Below are positions 5,205-13,828 of a DNA stretch of 17,663 nt, in pieces; the stretch's first letter is position 1, and every line of letters starts with the position of its first letter. This stretch comes from CAVPRW01 sp046727435 [NCBI: bacterium] (GTDB lineage: Bacteria; Tectomicrobia; Entotheonellia; J063). The DNA lies in contig JBKPCR010000130.1 in assembly GCA_046727435.1 (NCBI GenBank), positions 1 through 17,663 on the forward strand. Reading direction: 5' to 3'. The position numbers and the translations under genes were made by a program. The notes below the pieces were generated by a model that saw nothing but the letters and a program-made list of their open reading frames with translations, did not search any database and had not been told where the DNA came from.

Positions 5205-8200
5205 ATGATGCTCCGACGCAAGCGCGTGGCGCAATCAGATTCGATGCCGTTTTTGCCCGAAGATGATGCTCTGCCAGAGGACCTGGAGGTCCCTGAACCC
5301 GAGCCACTGCGTCCGACAACTGCTGCCATAACCCTTCCGGAAGAGCCGCTCTTCAGTGCCCTGCTACGTCAGGCGGTAAAGCATCACTGGCCAGATGATC
5401 CGGTGATGACCGATTTTGTATCCAGGGTGGTGGGACCCCTCTCAGTGCGATTCGGCACTCATGCCGCCAAGGGGGGTGATTTTGTCGTGAACCGTCGTGA
5501 AGCAGGCTTATCTGTGGGTGACTATATACACGATCAGTCAATGCGTGCTCACCTGATCAATGGCCTCTTCCCGGTGATGCACATTGCCGCTCGCCTGAAG
5601 GTTTGGGGTGCGCCGCGGTTGAAGTATCTGGACGACCGATCTCGCCGCCTCTTTATCTCCGGTTACGTTCTCCATGACTGGCTGAAGCTTCCAGACGTCG
5701 ACGAGGAGCTTAAGCGCGCTGGGCTCACGCATGACACTGTCAATGCCAATCAGCATCGATCCTTGGTGGAGGATATCTTTCGTCGCTGGTGTGCTCAGCT
5801 GCAAATGGACCGGTTTCTCGACACTGTCGGTGGCCCTGAGGCTGTGCTTCACGACCTCATATACATTGCCTGCAATACGCAGATAAAGTGGGGAACCCTA
5901 CGCAACGTCAGCGCCCTGCCCCAGCTATCGCTGGATGGACGTACACTGCTTTTATGCGAAAGCCTGAGCCGCCTGGCGGATTTGATCACTTACGTTGCTC
6001 GCACGCCTTTGGAGGTTACCGCACACAAAGTCATCCGACGAGAACTCGTCCAACTCTCCAACAACGAGGCGCGTCTGGTCGCTCATCATCTCGCCGACAA
6101 CCGCGGCATTCTCACAAACTTGATCCAGAATGCCGCCCTGTATGCCATACAGAATGACGACCTACGGGTGCCAATTCTGTATGCTCCCAGCGGTGTTGTC
6201 TATCTAGAGCACCAAACGGCTCCACCCCTTCCCGAGCGCGAGGTAGTCATCGAGGCCACCTTGCGCCATATCCGAGAGATCAGTCGACAGCAGCTCGACC
6301 GTTCTCTAACCGGGTTTGGACGTGATGGGAAGGGATTGAAACGGGCAGACTTCTACAACCTCTACTTCGACATTCCTGAGCAAGTTCAACTGGGAACGCG
6401 TGCGGCATTGAAGCTGATGCCATTCACGAAGGCTTCGTCGTCGGGGAATCGGTACGCGAAGATGTTCGATGGTCGCTGGCTCCCCCCGACCGCCGAGGCA
6501 GATTTGCCCGAAGATATCCGGGTGGATCAACTGGCGGAATGGTGTTACTGGACTGAAGGCATGGTGTGGGAGTCCCGCCCTGATGCTGATGTCACGTCGT
6601 TTCTGCTCCGCAAACTGGAGCTGGAAGACCTGCGAACGACCTTCGATGCTATCCCACGCGATAACCGGGCGGGTGGCGTAGGGTATCATTGGTATTTCGC
6701 CGCAGGCCACTACCTCAAGCGCCATCCAGGGCTAGATCCGATCGACTGGGAACAGCTTATCGAGGATGTCGCAAAGGCTCTGGCAGAGCACTTGGTCGCG
6801 ACGAAGCCAGTCGACGAGACAGCTAAGTCGGATGACTGGACTGAGTTGCGGGCGTATATATCACAGTCGCTGTCGATAGGTCCAACAACTATTCAGGAAC
6901 CCTCAGACCAGCAACTCTTTGTCGCGGAGATCCAGCGGTACCAGCAGGCGAAGCGCACGGGCCAGGGACGTTCGGCACTGTGTACGCTCTGCTCCTCACC
7001 TTTTGAGGTAAGCAAACAGCAAGAAACGGCGACTCTCTTCAGCCCTCAAGTGTACAGCAACAAGCTCCCTCTCCATGGCAGCACGGCCATCCGCGACATC
7101 TGTCCGATCTGCAGCCTGGAGACGATGCTCCGCCAGTTGCTGATGAATCGCTCCAACGTCAGCGGTGGCCGCTTCGAGGGCCGGGAGATCCGTTATTTGT
7201 ATTTCTATCCCACCTATTTTTTCACGCCCGAAACGTTAGAGGTCTTTCGCTTCATGCACAATCGCCTGCAACGGGTCGGCTTTACCGAACTTCGCCGTCA
7301 ACTGATAGGCACTGATGCCCAGGGCAGGCCGGCATTGCACCTTGATCCAGACACCCTGCAACGATTAGAGCCGCTGCTCCTTTCACCCGACGACCTCTCC
7401 AGCAGCGACGAAGACCGCTATCCACGTATGCACTTCCCCAACAATGAGCCCATCACCTTCTATTTCCTGGGGATACCGCCGGCTAGTCGCGACGCAAAAG
7501 ACGCCGAAGCCTGGATTCACCCTGCTTTCCTGGCATTACTCCTACCGATCTGCTTGGACGTGAAAGTCGTGGCCAGTGCCTCGCCACTGCCGCTGCTGCT
7601 GGAAGCCGATGAGATCACCGAGACAGCTTTTCTCGATGGGGCTCACCCCTTTGTGAAGGCTCTTGTCGGAAAAGATCGGATTAATGTCGATCAGATATTG
7701 CCAGCATTAAGGCGCCTCACACTGGGCTATTTCGTCCATCTGGACGCCAACAGCCGCCAGGGCAGGGGTGGATGGGACTACCGCTGGTCGGAGATCCCGC
7801 CGCTGGCACGCGATCTGGCCTCTGATCCCGCTTTCGCTTGTCTCTACTTAAAAAAGTGGCAGAGAAATGCCGGGGTCGAAAGCATACCGCTGGACCGAGC
7901 GCAACGGTATGTCGCTTTTCTAAACGCTTGGGGGGAGGAAGGTGAAACTATGGGGCATGCCCGTCAGTTAGTTGATCTGTACCGCCAATTCTATCGAGCC
8001 AGCCGCTACAACTCAAACAGCATCCTGCGTCCCATTGCCGTGGCCGCCAGAACCATCCTGAATGCTGACTTGCGTCTATTCGATCGGCCTGATCTGACCG
8101 ATGCGGTCCGAGGCCAACTGGCCGCCTTTATGAATCGAGCCAAGACTGATCGGGCTGAGGGACGGCTTGCGCCCGGCAGCACGGCCGAAAGCCGAGAGGA

Positions 8201-8405
8201 GGCGATGCGTCGTTTTGCCGAATATTTTGTCGGGACGATCTTCTACGAGACGTTTCACCAAGATGTCGCTGCCCTACGCGGCCGACAGTTGAACATCCTG
8301 AGGAGCGCTTGCGAGGTTGTGTACCAGGATGCGGCTGCCCGGGACAGACAGGAACGTCAGGTAATGGAGGAGCAAGCCCAGGAAGAAGAGGAAGAGTCCA
8401 ACTAA
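5205..8405 (+). CDS. cas10d: Cas10d (Csc3), large subunit with HD nuclease domain
   Basis: A 1066-residue protein matching type I-D Csc3/Cas10d in size and place. The N-terminal part carries an HD-type nuclease: His116 and His126 in MRAH..VMH, then His157-Asp158 in GYVLHDWLKL. A zinc-binding pair CTLC (593-596) and CPIC (633-636) lies in the middle, as in Cas10 proteins. I see no GGDD cyclase motif, in line with Cas10d. By family knowledge it is the large Cascade subunit, recognises the PAM and supplies the DNA-cutting HD domain. Two adjacent ATGs (5205, 5208) follow GGAG; the second has the better spacing. An oddity at 6328-6342: 15 bases identical to the 3' end of the CRISPR repeat, coding for part of GKGLKR. 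Confidence 0.93.
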   Translation: MMLRRKRVAQSDSMPFLPEDDALPEDLEVPEPEPLRPTTAAITLPEEPLFSALLRQAVKHHWPDDPVMTDFVSRVVGPLSVRFGTHAAKGGDFVVNRREAGLSVGDYIHDQSMRAHLINGLFPVMHIAARLKVWGAPRLKYLDDRSRRLFISGYVLHDWLKLPDVDEELKRAGLTHDTVNANQHRSLVEDIFRRWCAQLQMDRFLDTVGGPEAVLHDLIYIACNTQIKWGTLRNVSALPQLSLDGRTLLLCESLSRLADLITYVARTPLEVTAHKVIRRELVQLSNNEARLVAHHLADNRGILTNLIQNAALYAIQNDDLRVPILYAPSGVVYLEHQTAPPLPEREVVIEATLRHIREISRQQLDRSLTGFGRDGKGLKRADFYNLYFDIPEQVQLGTRAALKLMPFTKASSSGNRYAKMFDGRWLPPTAEADLPEDIRVDQLAEWCYWTEGMVWESRPDADVTSFLLRKLELEDLRTTFDAIPRDNRAGGVGYHWYFAAGHYLKRHPGLDPIDWEQLIEDVAKALAEHLVATKPVDETAKSDDWTELRAYISQSLSIGPTTIQEPSDQQLFVAEIQRYQQAKRTGQGRSALCTLCSSPFEVSKQQETATLFSPQVYSNKLPLHGSTAIRDICPICSLETMLRQLLMNRSNVSGGRFEGREIRYLYFYPTYFFTPETLEVFRFMHNRLQRVGFTELRRQLIGTDAQGRPALHLDPDTLQRLEPLLLSPDDLSSSDEDRYPRMHFPNNEPITFYFLGIPPASRDAKDAEAWIHPAFLALLLPICLDVKVVASASPLPLLLEADEITETAFLDGAHPFVKALVGKDRINVDQILPALRRLTLGYFVHLDANSRQGRGGWDYRWSEIPPLARDLASDPAFACLYLKKWQRNAGVESIPLDRAQRYVAFLNAWGEEGETMGHARQLVDLYRQFYRASRYNSNSILRPIAVAARTILNADLRLFDRPDLTDAVRGQLAAFMNRAKTDRAEGRLAPGSTAESREEAMRRFAEYFVGTIFYETFHQDVAALRGRQLNILRSACEVVYQDAAARDRQERQVMEEQAQEEEEESN
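6328..6342 (+). repeat. CRISPR-repeat-like 15-mer inside cas10d
   Basis: GGAAGGGATTGAAAC is identical to the last 15 bases of the array repeat (bases 23-37) and in the same orientation as transcription. The bases before it (CGTGATG) do not form the repeat hairpin, so Cas6 processing is unlikely. It encodes GKGLKR in frame. It may be chance or a coding constraint. Confidence 0.6.
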
Positions 8406-8450
8406 CCGGCACACACCTCGATCACATTCCCAGTAAAGGAGTCTCCAACC

Positions 8451-9488
8451 ATGGCAATTCTGAACAACACGTGGTTCCCGACTGAAGTCCCACCCAAACC
8501 CAATGGGCATTACGCCCACATTGTAATGCTGCGTGTCACCGAGTCCTATGCGCTGTTTCAAACCGACGGCGAGCTCAATACTGCACGAGTCCGGTCGGGG
8601 GTGGCACATGATGAACCGATGACCCGTATCGAAATTTTCAAACGGAAGCAGACTACGCCCGAGCGGCTGACAGGACGAGAACTGCTGCGCCGCTACGGTT
8701 TTCTCAGCGATCAACCCTCGACCGACCGGCGCGTCACCATGGACGATCAGCAAAAGCCCATCTGCGATTACAATGTCGCCTTCTGTATGGGATGTCCTGA
8801 CTGCATTAGCTATGGGTTTGCCATCGGCGATTCGGGGTCGGAGAAGTCTAAAATCATCGCTGACACAGCCTTCTCCCTGACGGATTATGCGCACAGTCAC
8901 GAAGCCCGTACCCTCAATGCTCCCTATGAGGACGGCACGATGAGCCGCCAAGGAGTACCGACAAGCCGGATCAATGAGCAGGACCACGTCGGTCCAGGTG
9001 TGATCTTCCCAGCCATTATCACGGCCCACGATTTGAGCTCCAACCTCTTTCGCTATGTCCTGAATAACGTCATCCGCACCCGGCACTATGGGGCGCAGAC
9101 CACCAGGACTGGGACGATGCGCAACCATCTGATTGGCGTCGTCCTGAGCGACGGAGAGATTTTCTCCAACCTGAAGTTTACTCAGCGGCTGTACGACGCG
9201 CTCACGGATCAGGGGAGTATGACACCTCCCGACCCGGTGGACCTCTCCAGGGCTCTATCTGCTGCACGCGAAGTCTTACCAGAGCTGCTGAGGGAGGACG
9301 GTGTCCGAATAGACCAATTGATCACGGGTTCGGACATTGACCAGCTTTTGGTCGAGCTTCGCCCTGACAATGGGGAGCAGGTGCGAGAACTCTTAGAGGG
9401 AGCCTTTCAGGACAGCCAGGCCTACTACAAGCGGTGGATCGAGAAGGCGAAGCCGACGGCAAGAGGGCGGGCAGCAGGAGGCGCCTAA
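8451..9488 (+). CDS. csc2: Csc2 (Cas7 family backbone subunit, type I-D)
   Basis: A 345-residue Cas7-type protein between cas10d and csc1, the normal type I-D order. A cysteine cluster, Cys105, Cys112, Cys115 and Cys118 (CDYNVAFCMGCPDC), matches the zinc-binding insert known in Csc2. The following region, GFAIGDSGSEKSKIIADTAFSL, and a glycine/arginine-rich central part with RTGTMRNHLIGVVLSDGE are in keeping with an RNA-binding RRM core. Several copies coat the crRNA spacer in Cascade; the Cas7 thumbs are what displace every sixth base. The ATG at 8451 follows AAAGGAG. It would also be the backbone loaded on the crRNA-like regulatory RNA. Confidence 0.93.
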   Translation: MAILNNTWFPTEVPPKPNGHYAHIVMLRVTESYALFQTDGELNTARVRSGVAHDEPMTRIEIFKRKQTTPERLTGRELLRRYGFLSDQPSTDRRVTMDDQQKPICDYNVAFCMGCPDCISYGFAIGDSGSEKSKIIADTAFSLTDYAHSHEARTLNAPYEDGTMSRQGVPTSRINEQDHVGPGVIFPAIITAHDLSSNLFRYVLNNVIRTRHYGAQTTRTGTMRNHLIGVVLSDGEIFSNLKFTQRLYDALTDQGSMTPPDPVDLSRALSAAREVLPELLREDGVRIDQLITGSDIDQLLVELRPDNGEQVRELLEGAFQDSQAYYKRWIEKAKPTARGRAAGGA

Positions 9489-9525
9489 AGTTTTAAGCAA
9501 GAACCTGTGTCAGTGGAGATCAAGA

Positions 9526-10218
9526 ATGCTCGCCTACCATTGTCGACTCACGCTTCACGATAACCTGTACTATGCCACGAGGGAAGTCGGCCGCCTCTAT
9601 GAGACGGGCCGATGTCTGCATAATTATGCCTTGACCTATGCTTTAGGCCTGGCGGCTGCACCGTACTTTCATCCCCAACAGGTCCCTCACTACCAGGAAG
9701 ACCTGGAGCCTCTCAATGCGCGTGATATTTACGTGACACCCGCTCTCGGTGTAGAAATCGAATATGTGCTGAACACCTTCAAGTACGCCAGTAATCTCTA
9801 CCATGTGGAAATGGAGAAAGGGAGTCGTAACACTCCCTCCTTCGGGCGAGCGAAGGAAATCGCCGTCGGTAGTGTGTTTGAATTCGCTGTTTTGTCGGCG
9901 GAAGAACACTTGCAGCTACCACGCTGGGTCCGTCTGGGGCTCTGGCGCAGCAAGGCAGCGCTTACCTGTCGTGAGATCGAACTCACATCGTCAAAGTCAG
10001 GGGGCTTTACGGCAAAGCTTCCCCTGAACCCTCTGGATGTTTCACTTCAATTTTTGGCGTTCGATCTCGTGTCTATGCCGCCGGTAAGCCTCCTCCTTAA
10101 CACACAGATGCAAGGAGACTACTACGAACTGACAGAGGATCTATGTATCCCAGCCGGGATGCAGTATCGCTTTCCGGAGGATCGTCCTCAGAGATCGCGA
10201 AGGTCTACGAAAGGATAG
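9526..10218 (+). CDS. csc1: Csc1 (Cas5 family subunit, type I-D)
   Basis: A 230-residue protein directly after csc2. The opening MLAYHCRLTLHDNLYYATREVGRLYETGRCLHNYALTYALGL is typical of Csc1, the Cas5-type subunit of type I-D, which binds the 5' handle of the crRNA and helps read the PAM. It would therefore contact the handle ATTGAAAC of array crRNAs and the ATTGAAAA handle of the crRNA-like RNA. It ends 13 bases before an antitoxin-like gene, so the accessory genes are in the same transcription unit. Confidence 0.9.
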   Translation: MLAYHCRLTLHDNLYYATREVGRLYETGRCLHNYALTYALGLAAAPYFHPQQVPHYQEDLEPLNARDIYVTPALGVEIEYVLNTFKYASNLYHVEMEKGSRNTPSFGRAKEIAVGSVFEFAVLSAEEHLQLPRWVRLGLWRSKAALTCREIELTSSKSGGFTAKLPLNPLDVSLQFLAFDLVSMPPVSLLLNTQMQGDYYELTEDLCIPAGMQYRFPEDRPQRSRRSTKG

Positions 10219-10231
10219 TACGGGAAGGATT

Positions 10232-10462
10232 ATGCCCATGCCAATGAATATTCAGGAAATTTACGAACAACATATCGAGCCGCTGCCCGCAGTCGAGCGG
10301 CTGCAACTGGTGGAGCTCATTGCGCACGGACTGGCGGCGACTGTTGGCGGTGATGCTACGTATTCCCGCAGTTTACTGGAACTTGAGGGACTGGGAGAGG
10401 AAATCTGGACGGGCATCGATCCCCAGGTATATGTGACTGAGCTTCGCAAAGAATGGGACTAG
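10232..10462 (+). CDS. Small antitoxin-like protein, no adjacent toxin of its own
   Basis: A 76-residue acidic protein. The N-terminal half (IYEQHIEPLPAVERLQLVELIAHGL) is an amphipathic helix and the C-terminal half carries the peptides SLLELEGLGEEIW and DPQVYVTELRKEWD. This layout is common in VapB-like antitoxins encoded before PIN toxins: a helical dimer part followed by a toxin-wrapping tail. There is no toxin frame directly after it; 84 bases later begins a second antitoxin-like gene followed by a PIN toxin. It may be an orphan whose toxin was lost, or a second antitoxin for the same PIN protein. ATGs at 10232, 10238 and 10244 are in frame; GGAAGGA suits the second best. Confidence 0.65.
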   Translation: MPMPMNIQEIYEQHIEPLPAVERLQLVELIAHGLAATVGGDATYSRSLLELEGLGEEIWTGIDPQVYVTELRKEWD

Positions 10463-10546
10463 CACCCCTGGTCAAACTCGACGAGTATCTGAAGGGGGCA
10501 TGTGAAGTCCCTTGGTCTGGAAGCGGCCAAGTATGGAGGTCACCTT

Positions 10547-10774
10547 GTGAATCAGATGAACCACATCGAAGCGTTGCTAGAAGAGCTGACCCGGGACGAA
10601 CTGTTAGCATTGATCGAATACATTGCAAGGCGACTGCGCCAGCGTGAGGAACGCAAGCCTCAACCCCTCTATGGCATCTGGCGGGGAAAATTTCCAGAGG
10701 ATGCCGATATCGACGCCACCTTGAAAGAAGTCCGTCATCAATGGCAGCAGGGTTTTGAGGAGTTTAAAGAGTGA
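10547..10774 (+). CDS. vapB: VapB-like antitoxin
   Basis: A 75-residue protein: an N-terminal helical part (IEALLEELTRDELLALIEYIARRL) and a C-terminal tail, LYGIWRGKFPEDADIDATLKEVRHQW, of a kind common in antitoxins paired with PIN toxins. I chose the GTG at 10547 because GGAGGT lies six bases upstream; the frame extends back to an ATG at 10502 without such a site, and an ATG at 10556 is also possible. The stop overlaps the toxin start in a GTGA, so the two are translationally coupled. Confidence 0.75.
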   Translation: MNQMNHIEALLEELTRDELLALIEYIARRLRQREERKPQPLYGIWRGKFPEDADIDATLKEVRHQWQQGFEEFKE

Positions 10775-11163
10775 GCGACTGTGTCGCTGATACGCATGCG
10801 CTCTATTGGTATCTGACAGCTGGGCCGACGCTTGGGGAAAATGCCCGTGCAGCATTGCTAGCGGCGGAGCAAGGTCAGGCTCTTGTGTATATTCCAAGCA
10901 TTGTTATCGCAGAACTGTACTACCTGAATGTTAAGCTTGGCCAACCACTTAACTTTGCTCATGAATTTCGGAGGCTGACGGTAGCAGGCCAATTTCGCTT
11001 CGTCGATTTTACAGCTACTGATGTCCTCCGATTCGATGCACTCTCGGCCATCCCAGAAATGCATGATCGCATCATCGTTGGAGTCGCCCACGCGCTGGGC
11101 TTGCCTCTTTTAACCCGCGATCAGGACATTCTTAACAGCGGCGTGGTCCAAACCCTTTGGTGA
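10771..11163 (+). CDS. vapC: VapC-like PIN-domain toxin
   Basis: A 130-residue PIN-domain ribonuclease. The acidic active-site residues are visible: Asp7 (VADTHALYW), Glu48 (VIAELYYL), Asp99 (MHDRIIVGVAHALG) and Asp117 (LLTRDQDI). Full length for the family. It starts with GTG overlapping the antitoxin stop. The pair sits between csc1 and cas6 in the same orientation and with small gaps, so it is likely co-transcribed with the cas genes. A toxin tied to the cas transcript could make loss or silencing of the locus costly to the cell; that is inference. Confidence 0.88.
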   Translation: MSDCVADTHALYWYLTAGPTLGENARAALLAAEQGQALVYIPSIVIAELYYLNVKLGQPLNFAHEFRRLTVAGQFRFVDFTATDVLRFDALSAIPEMHDRIIVGVAHALGLPLLTRDQDILNSGVVQTLW

Positions 11164-11173
11164 GCTAAACGCA

Positions 11174-11194
11174 CATGGCGCATAGCGCGCCGTG
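11174..11194 (+). other. 8-bp hairpin between vapC and cas6
   Basis: CATGGCGC (11174-11181) pairs with GCGCCGTG (11187-11194), one T-G pair included, around the loop ATAGC. There is no T run after it, so it is not a classical terminator. It is unlike the CRISPR repeat in sequence. It could slow decay or tune expression of the cas6-cas4-cas1-cas2 part of the transcript. Confidence 0.4.
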
Positions 11195-11230
11195 CCCCCA
11201 TTGTGTGGTCTACCGAGGATAATTCGACCT

Positions 11231-12130
11231 ATGCCATATGCTCTGGTCCTCCATTGTAACACGCAGAACGGCTTTATCAGCCCTGAAGACCTGCAGGGGC
11301 AAAAGACGCTAGCCCTCTTTCTCCAGGAACTGATTCAGAAGCAAGACCCGGCGCTGGCGACGACGCTCCATGCGCCGAAGAACTCGAAGCCGTTTACGAC
11401 AGCGATTCTGAAGCCACTGGGGTCTAACGGCCTCGGACGGCCTGAAGATAAAAGACCAGTCCACCGGTCTCAGGCAAGCCATGGCGACCCAGGCGAGATG
11501 AAGATGCGCCTGACGTTACTTGACGATGCCCTGTATCCCCTCATCTCGCAGTTTTTCCTGCAACACATTGGAGGCATGCCAACCCTGCATCTCGGGCGCT
11601 CGGCCTTGGTCATCTCAAAGGTCTCGGTCACCTCGGAGAGCGGAGAGCCATGGGCTGGATTCGCTAGCTTCGAGACTTTGCTGGCCCAAAGCTCGGCAAC
11701 GGAGACGGCATGGCGCCTGTCCTTTGCGACCTCCACAGCATTTAAATCCGGCGATGCCGACTTGCCATTGCCGATGCCGCGTCTGTGCTTTCAGAGTTGG
11801 CTCAACAGTTGGGATGAACATGCGCCCTGCCCGTTCTTCGCTGACAAGGCCGAGCGGAAATGCTTTCTCGAAGAGGTGGTCGAGGGGCAGGTCTCGCTTG
11901 ATTTTTCGCAGCTCCGCTCCGCCGAGCAGGGCTTCTACTTCGATGGCCATCGCACCCGAGAGCGAGGGTTCACAGGTGTCTGCCGGTTTGCTGTCAAACC
12001 GGCCAAGACCGCCCCGCAGCACCGCCACATCCTCGGCACGCTAGCGCGCTACAGCTTCTACGCGGGGACCGGACGAAAAACCACTATGGGCATGGGAGTC
12101 ACCGGGTTCCTGGGGTCCGAACGGAGGTGA
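11231..12130 (+). CDS. cas6: Cas6 crRNA-processing endoribonuclease
   Basis: A 299-residue protein with the C-terminal glycine-rich loop of Cas6 (GTGRKTTMGMG, about residues 279-289), which binds the repeat hairpin. His47 in LHAPKNSKPFT is a candidate catalytic histidine and the KPFT segment is typical of the family. Cas6 cuts within repeats and leaves the 8-base 5' handle, here expected to be AUUGAAAC. The upstream frame reaches a GTG at 11192, but the ATG at 11231 gives the normal start MPYALVLH and follows GAGGATAA, though at a long distance. The stop overlaps the cas4 start region. It would also be expected to process the crRNA-like RNA at 2380-2460, since the second degenerate repeat keeps the full hairpin. 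Confidence 0.92.
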   Translation: MPYALVLHCNTQNGFISPEDLQGQKTLALFLQELIQKQDPALATTLHAPKNSKPFTTAILKPLGSNGLGRPEDKRPVHRSQASHGDPGEMKMRLTLLDDALYPLISQFFLQHIGGMPTLHLGRSALVISKVSVTSESGEPWAGFASFETLLAQSSATETAWRLSFATSTAFKSGDADLPLPMPRLCFQSWLNSWDEHAPCPFFADKAERKCFLEEVVEGQVSLDFSQLRSAEQGFYFDGHRTRERGFTGVCRFAVKPAKTAPQHRHILGTLARYSFYAGTGRKTTMGMGVTGFLGSERR

Positions 12131-12135
12131 AAACG

Positions 12136-12759
12136 TTGGCAGTGACATCACACAGCGATGAGGACTGGTTCATCCCGATCTCCGCCCTCAATCAATATAC
12201 CTTCTGCCCCCGACGCTGCTGGTACATGCATGTGGCCCATGAGTTTTTCGAGAACGCCCACACCGTTGAGGGGACGTTGCTCCACGACCGTGCCGATTCC
12301 GGCGAAGCCACACGGCGGGGGGATCTCTGGCAGGTACGCAGCGTCTATCTCTACTCGACCCGCTACGGCTTGACCGGCAAAGCCGATCTGATCGAAGAAC
12401 AGTCAGGCGAGATCTATCCTGTCGAATATAAAAAGGGACGTCGAGGCGAGTGGAGTAATGATCAGGTCCAGCTCTGCGCCCAGGCCCTGGCCCTGGAAGA
12501 TATGCTCGGCCGCGACATCTCGCGTGGCTTTCTCTACTACGCCGCGACAGGGCGACGGCAGGAGGTACCGCTGACTGAGGAACTGCGGCAGGAGACGCTC
12601 GAGACCATCGCCAGGGTGAGAGAGCTGATACGCGGTGGCCAGCGACCGCCAGCGATCTATGCGCCGAAGTGTAAGGGTTGCAGTCTGTACAGGGTCTGTC
12701 TTCCCCGTGAAACGGCGTTGCTCCAAGCAACGCTGAAGGAGCGTATGAACCCACGATGA
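12136..12759 (+). CDS. cas4: Cas4 nuclease (spacer acquisition)
   Basis: A RecB-like nuclease with a [4Fe-4S] cluster. Counting from an upstream GTG (12127), the Fe-S cysteines are Cys27 (FCPRRC) and Cys182, Cys185 and Cys191 (CKGCSLYRVC). The nuclease core shows GKADLIE (Asp87), VEYKKG (Glu100, Lys102) and the QVQLCAQALALE helix. Cas4 trims prespacers and selects the PAM with Cas1-Cas2. GTG at 12127 lies inside the Shine-Dalgarno GGAGGTGA (12123-12130), so TTG at 12136, five bases after it, is the likelier start (207 residues). The stop overlaps the cas1 ATG in an ATGA. Confidence 0.92.
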   Translation: MAVTSHSDEDWFIPISALNQYTFCPRRCWYMHVAHEFFENAHTVEGTLLHDRADSGEATRRGDLWQVRSVYLYSTRYGLTGKADLIEEQSGEIYPVEYKKGRRGEWSNDQVQLCAQALALEDMLGRDISRGFLYYAATGRRQEVPLTEELRQETLETIARVRELIRGGQRPPAIYAPKCKGCSLYRVCLPRETALLQATLKERMNPR

Positions 12760-13754
12760 GCACGTTGTACATTACCCAGCAAGATACGGTGCTACGGAAG
12801 GTTGATGAACGGCTGAAGGTGACGTCCAACGGTCAAACCCTCCTGGATATCCCCTTGATTAAGGTGTCTCAGGTGCTGATCTTCGGACGCGTCACGGTGA
12901 CCCCTGCCAGCGTGGCCACGCTCATGGAGCATGGTGTTGGCTTGTGCTATCTGTCTGAGCATGGGCGCTACGTCGGCCGGCTGGAGCCGCAATTCTCGAA
13001 GAACTCTCTCTTGCGTGCCGAGCAGTGGCGAGCGGCCTTCGATGAGCAGCGCAAGCTCAATATTGCCAGGCAATGCGTGCTTGGCAAATTGGCGAACATG
13101 CGGGTGATGCTGCTGCGGTCCAACCGTGAGTTGGAGCGCCCCGAGCTCGCAGACGCCATCGACCGGCTAAAGGAGGCCGAGCGAGCCGCAGAGAAGTGCC
13201 GGGACCTGGATGTCCTCCGCGGTCATGAAGGAGACGGTTCCGCAGCGTATTTCAGCGTGTTCGGGTACCTGATCAAACAGGCGCTCTCGTTCCCTGGTCG
13301 CGTCCGGCGTCCACCGACCGATCCCGTCAATGCCATGCTCAGCTTTGGCTACACGCTGTTGCACAACGACCTGCATGGAGCCTGTAACGTAGTCGGCTTT
13401 GATCCCTACGTTGGCTATCTGCATGCTGACCGCTACGGACGAGCCAATCTGCCCCTCGACCTCATGGAGGAGTTCCGCCCCATTGTGATCGATTCCATCG
13501 TGTTGACCTGCGTCAATAAGCGCATCATTCAGCAGGATGATTTTGATGTGGAGCTAGGGGGAGCCCATCGGCTCAGCCCCGATGCCCGTCGGCGCTTCCT
13601 CCTGCAGTATGAAGAGCGTAAGAACACTGAGTTTAAGCATCCCGTCTTTGGTTACCGCATGACCTACCAACGCTGTTTCGAGCTACAGGCGAGACTACTG
13701 GGGAAATTTCTCCAGGGGGAACTCGACGCCTACCCGCCGTTGATGACCAAGTGA
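12756..13754 (+). CDS. cas1: Cas1 integrase
   Basis: A 332-residue Cas1, full length. The metal-binding catalytic residues are visible: Glu158 (RGHEGDGSAAYF), His223 (YLHADRYGRANLPLDLMEEF) and Glu238 in LMEEFRP. The N-terminal beta domain (LYITQQDTVLRKVDERLKV) and the helical C-terminal half are as usual. With Cas2 it inserts new spacers at the leader end of the array. The ATG overlaps the cas4 stop, so the two are coupled. Cas2 follows after 74 bases. Confidence 0.96.
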   Translation: MSTLYITQQDTVLRKVDERLKVTSNGQTLLDIPLIKVSQVLIFGRVTVTPASVATLMEHGVGLCYLSEHGRYVGRLEPQFSKNSLLRAEQWRAAFDEQRKLNIARQCVLGKLANMRVMLLRSNRELERPELADAIDRLKEAERAAEKCRDLDVLRGHEGDGSAAYFSVFGYLIKQALSFPGRVRRPPTDPVNAMLSFGYTLLHNDLHGACNVVGFDPYVGYLHADRYGRANLPLDLMEEFRPIVIDSIVLTCVNKRIIQQDDFDVELGGAHRLSPDARRRFLLQYEERKNTEFKHPVFGYRMTYQRCFELQARLLGKFLQGELDAYPPLMTK

Positions 13755-13828
13755 GATTCTGACTGGTCAAGAGGTTGTCGGCTGAAAGCTCTGACGCTGA
13801 TTTGGTGGTTTTCGAAGAAGGACTACAC

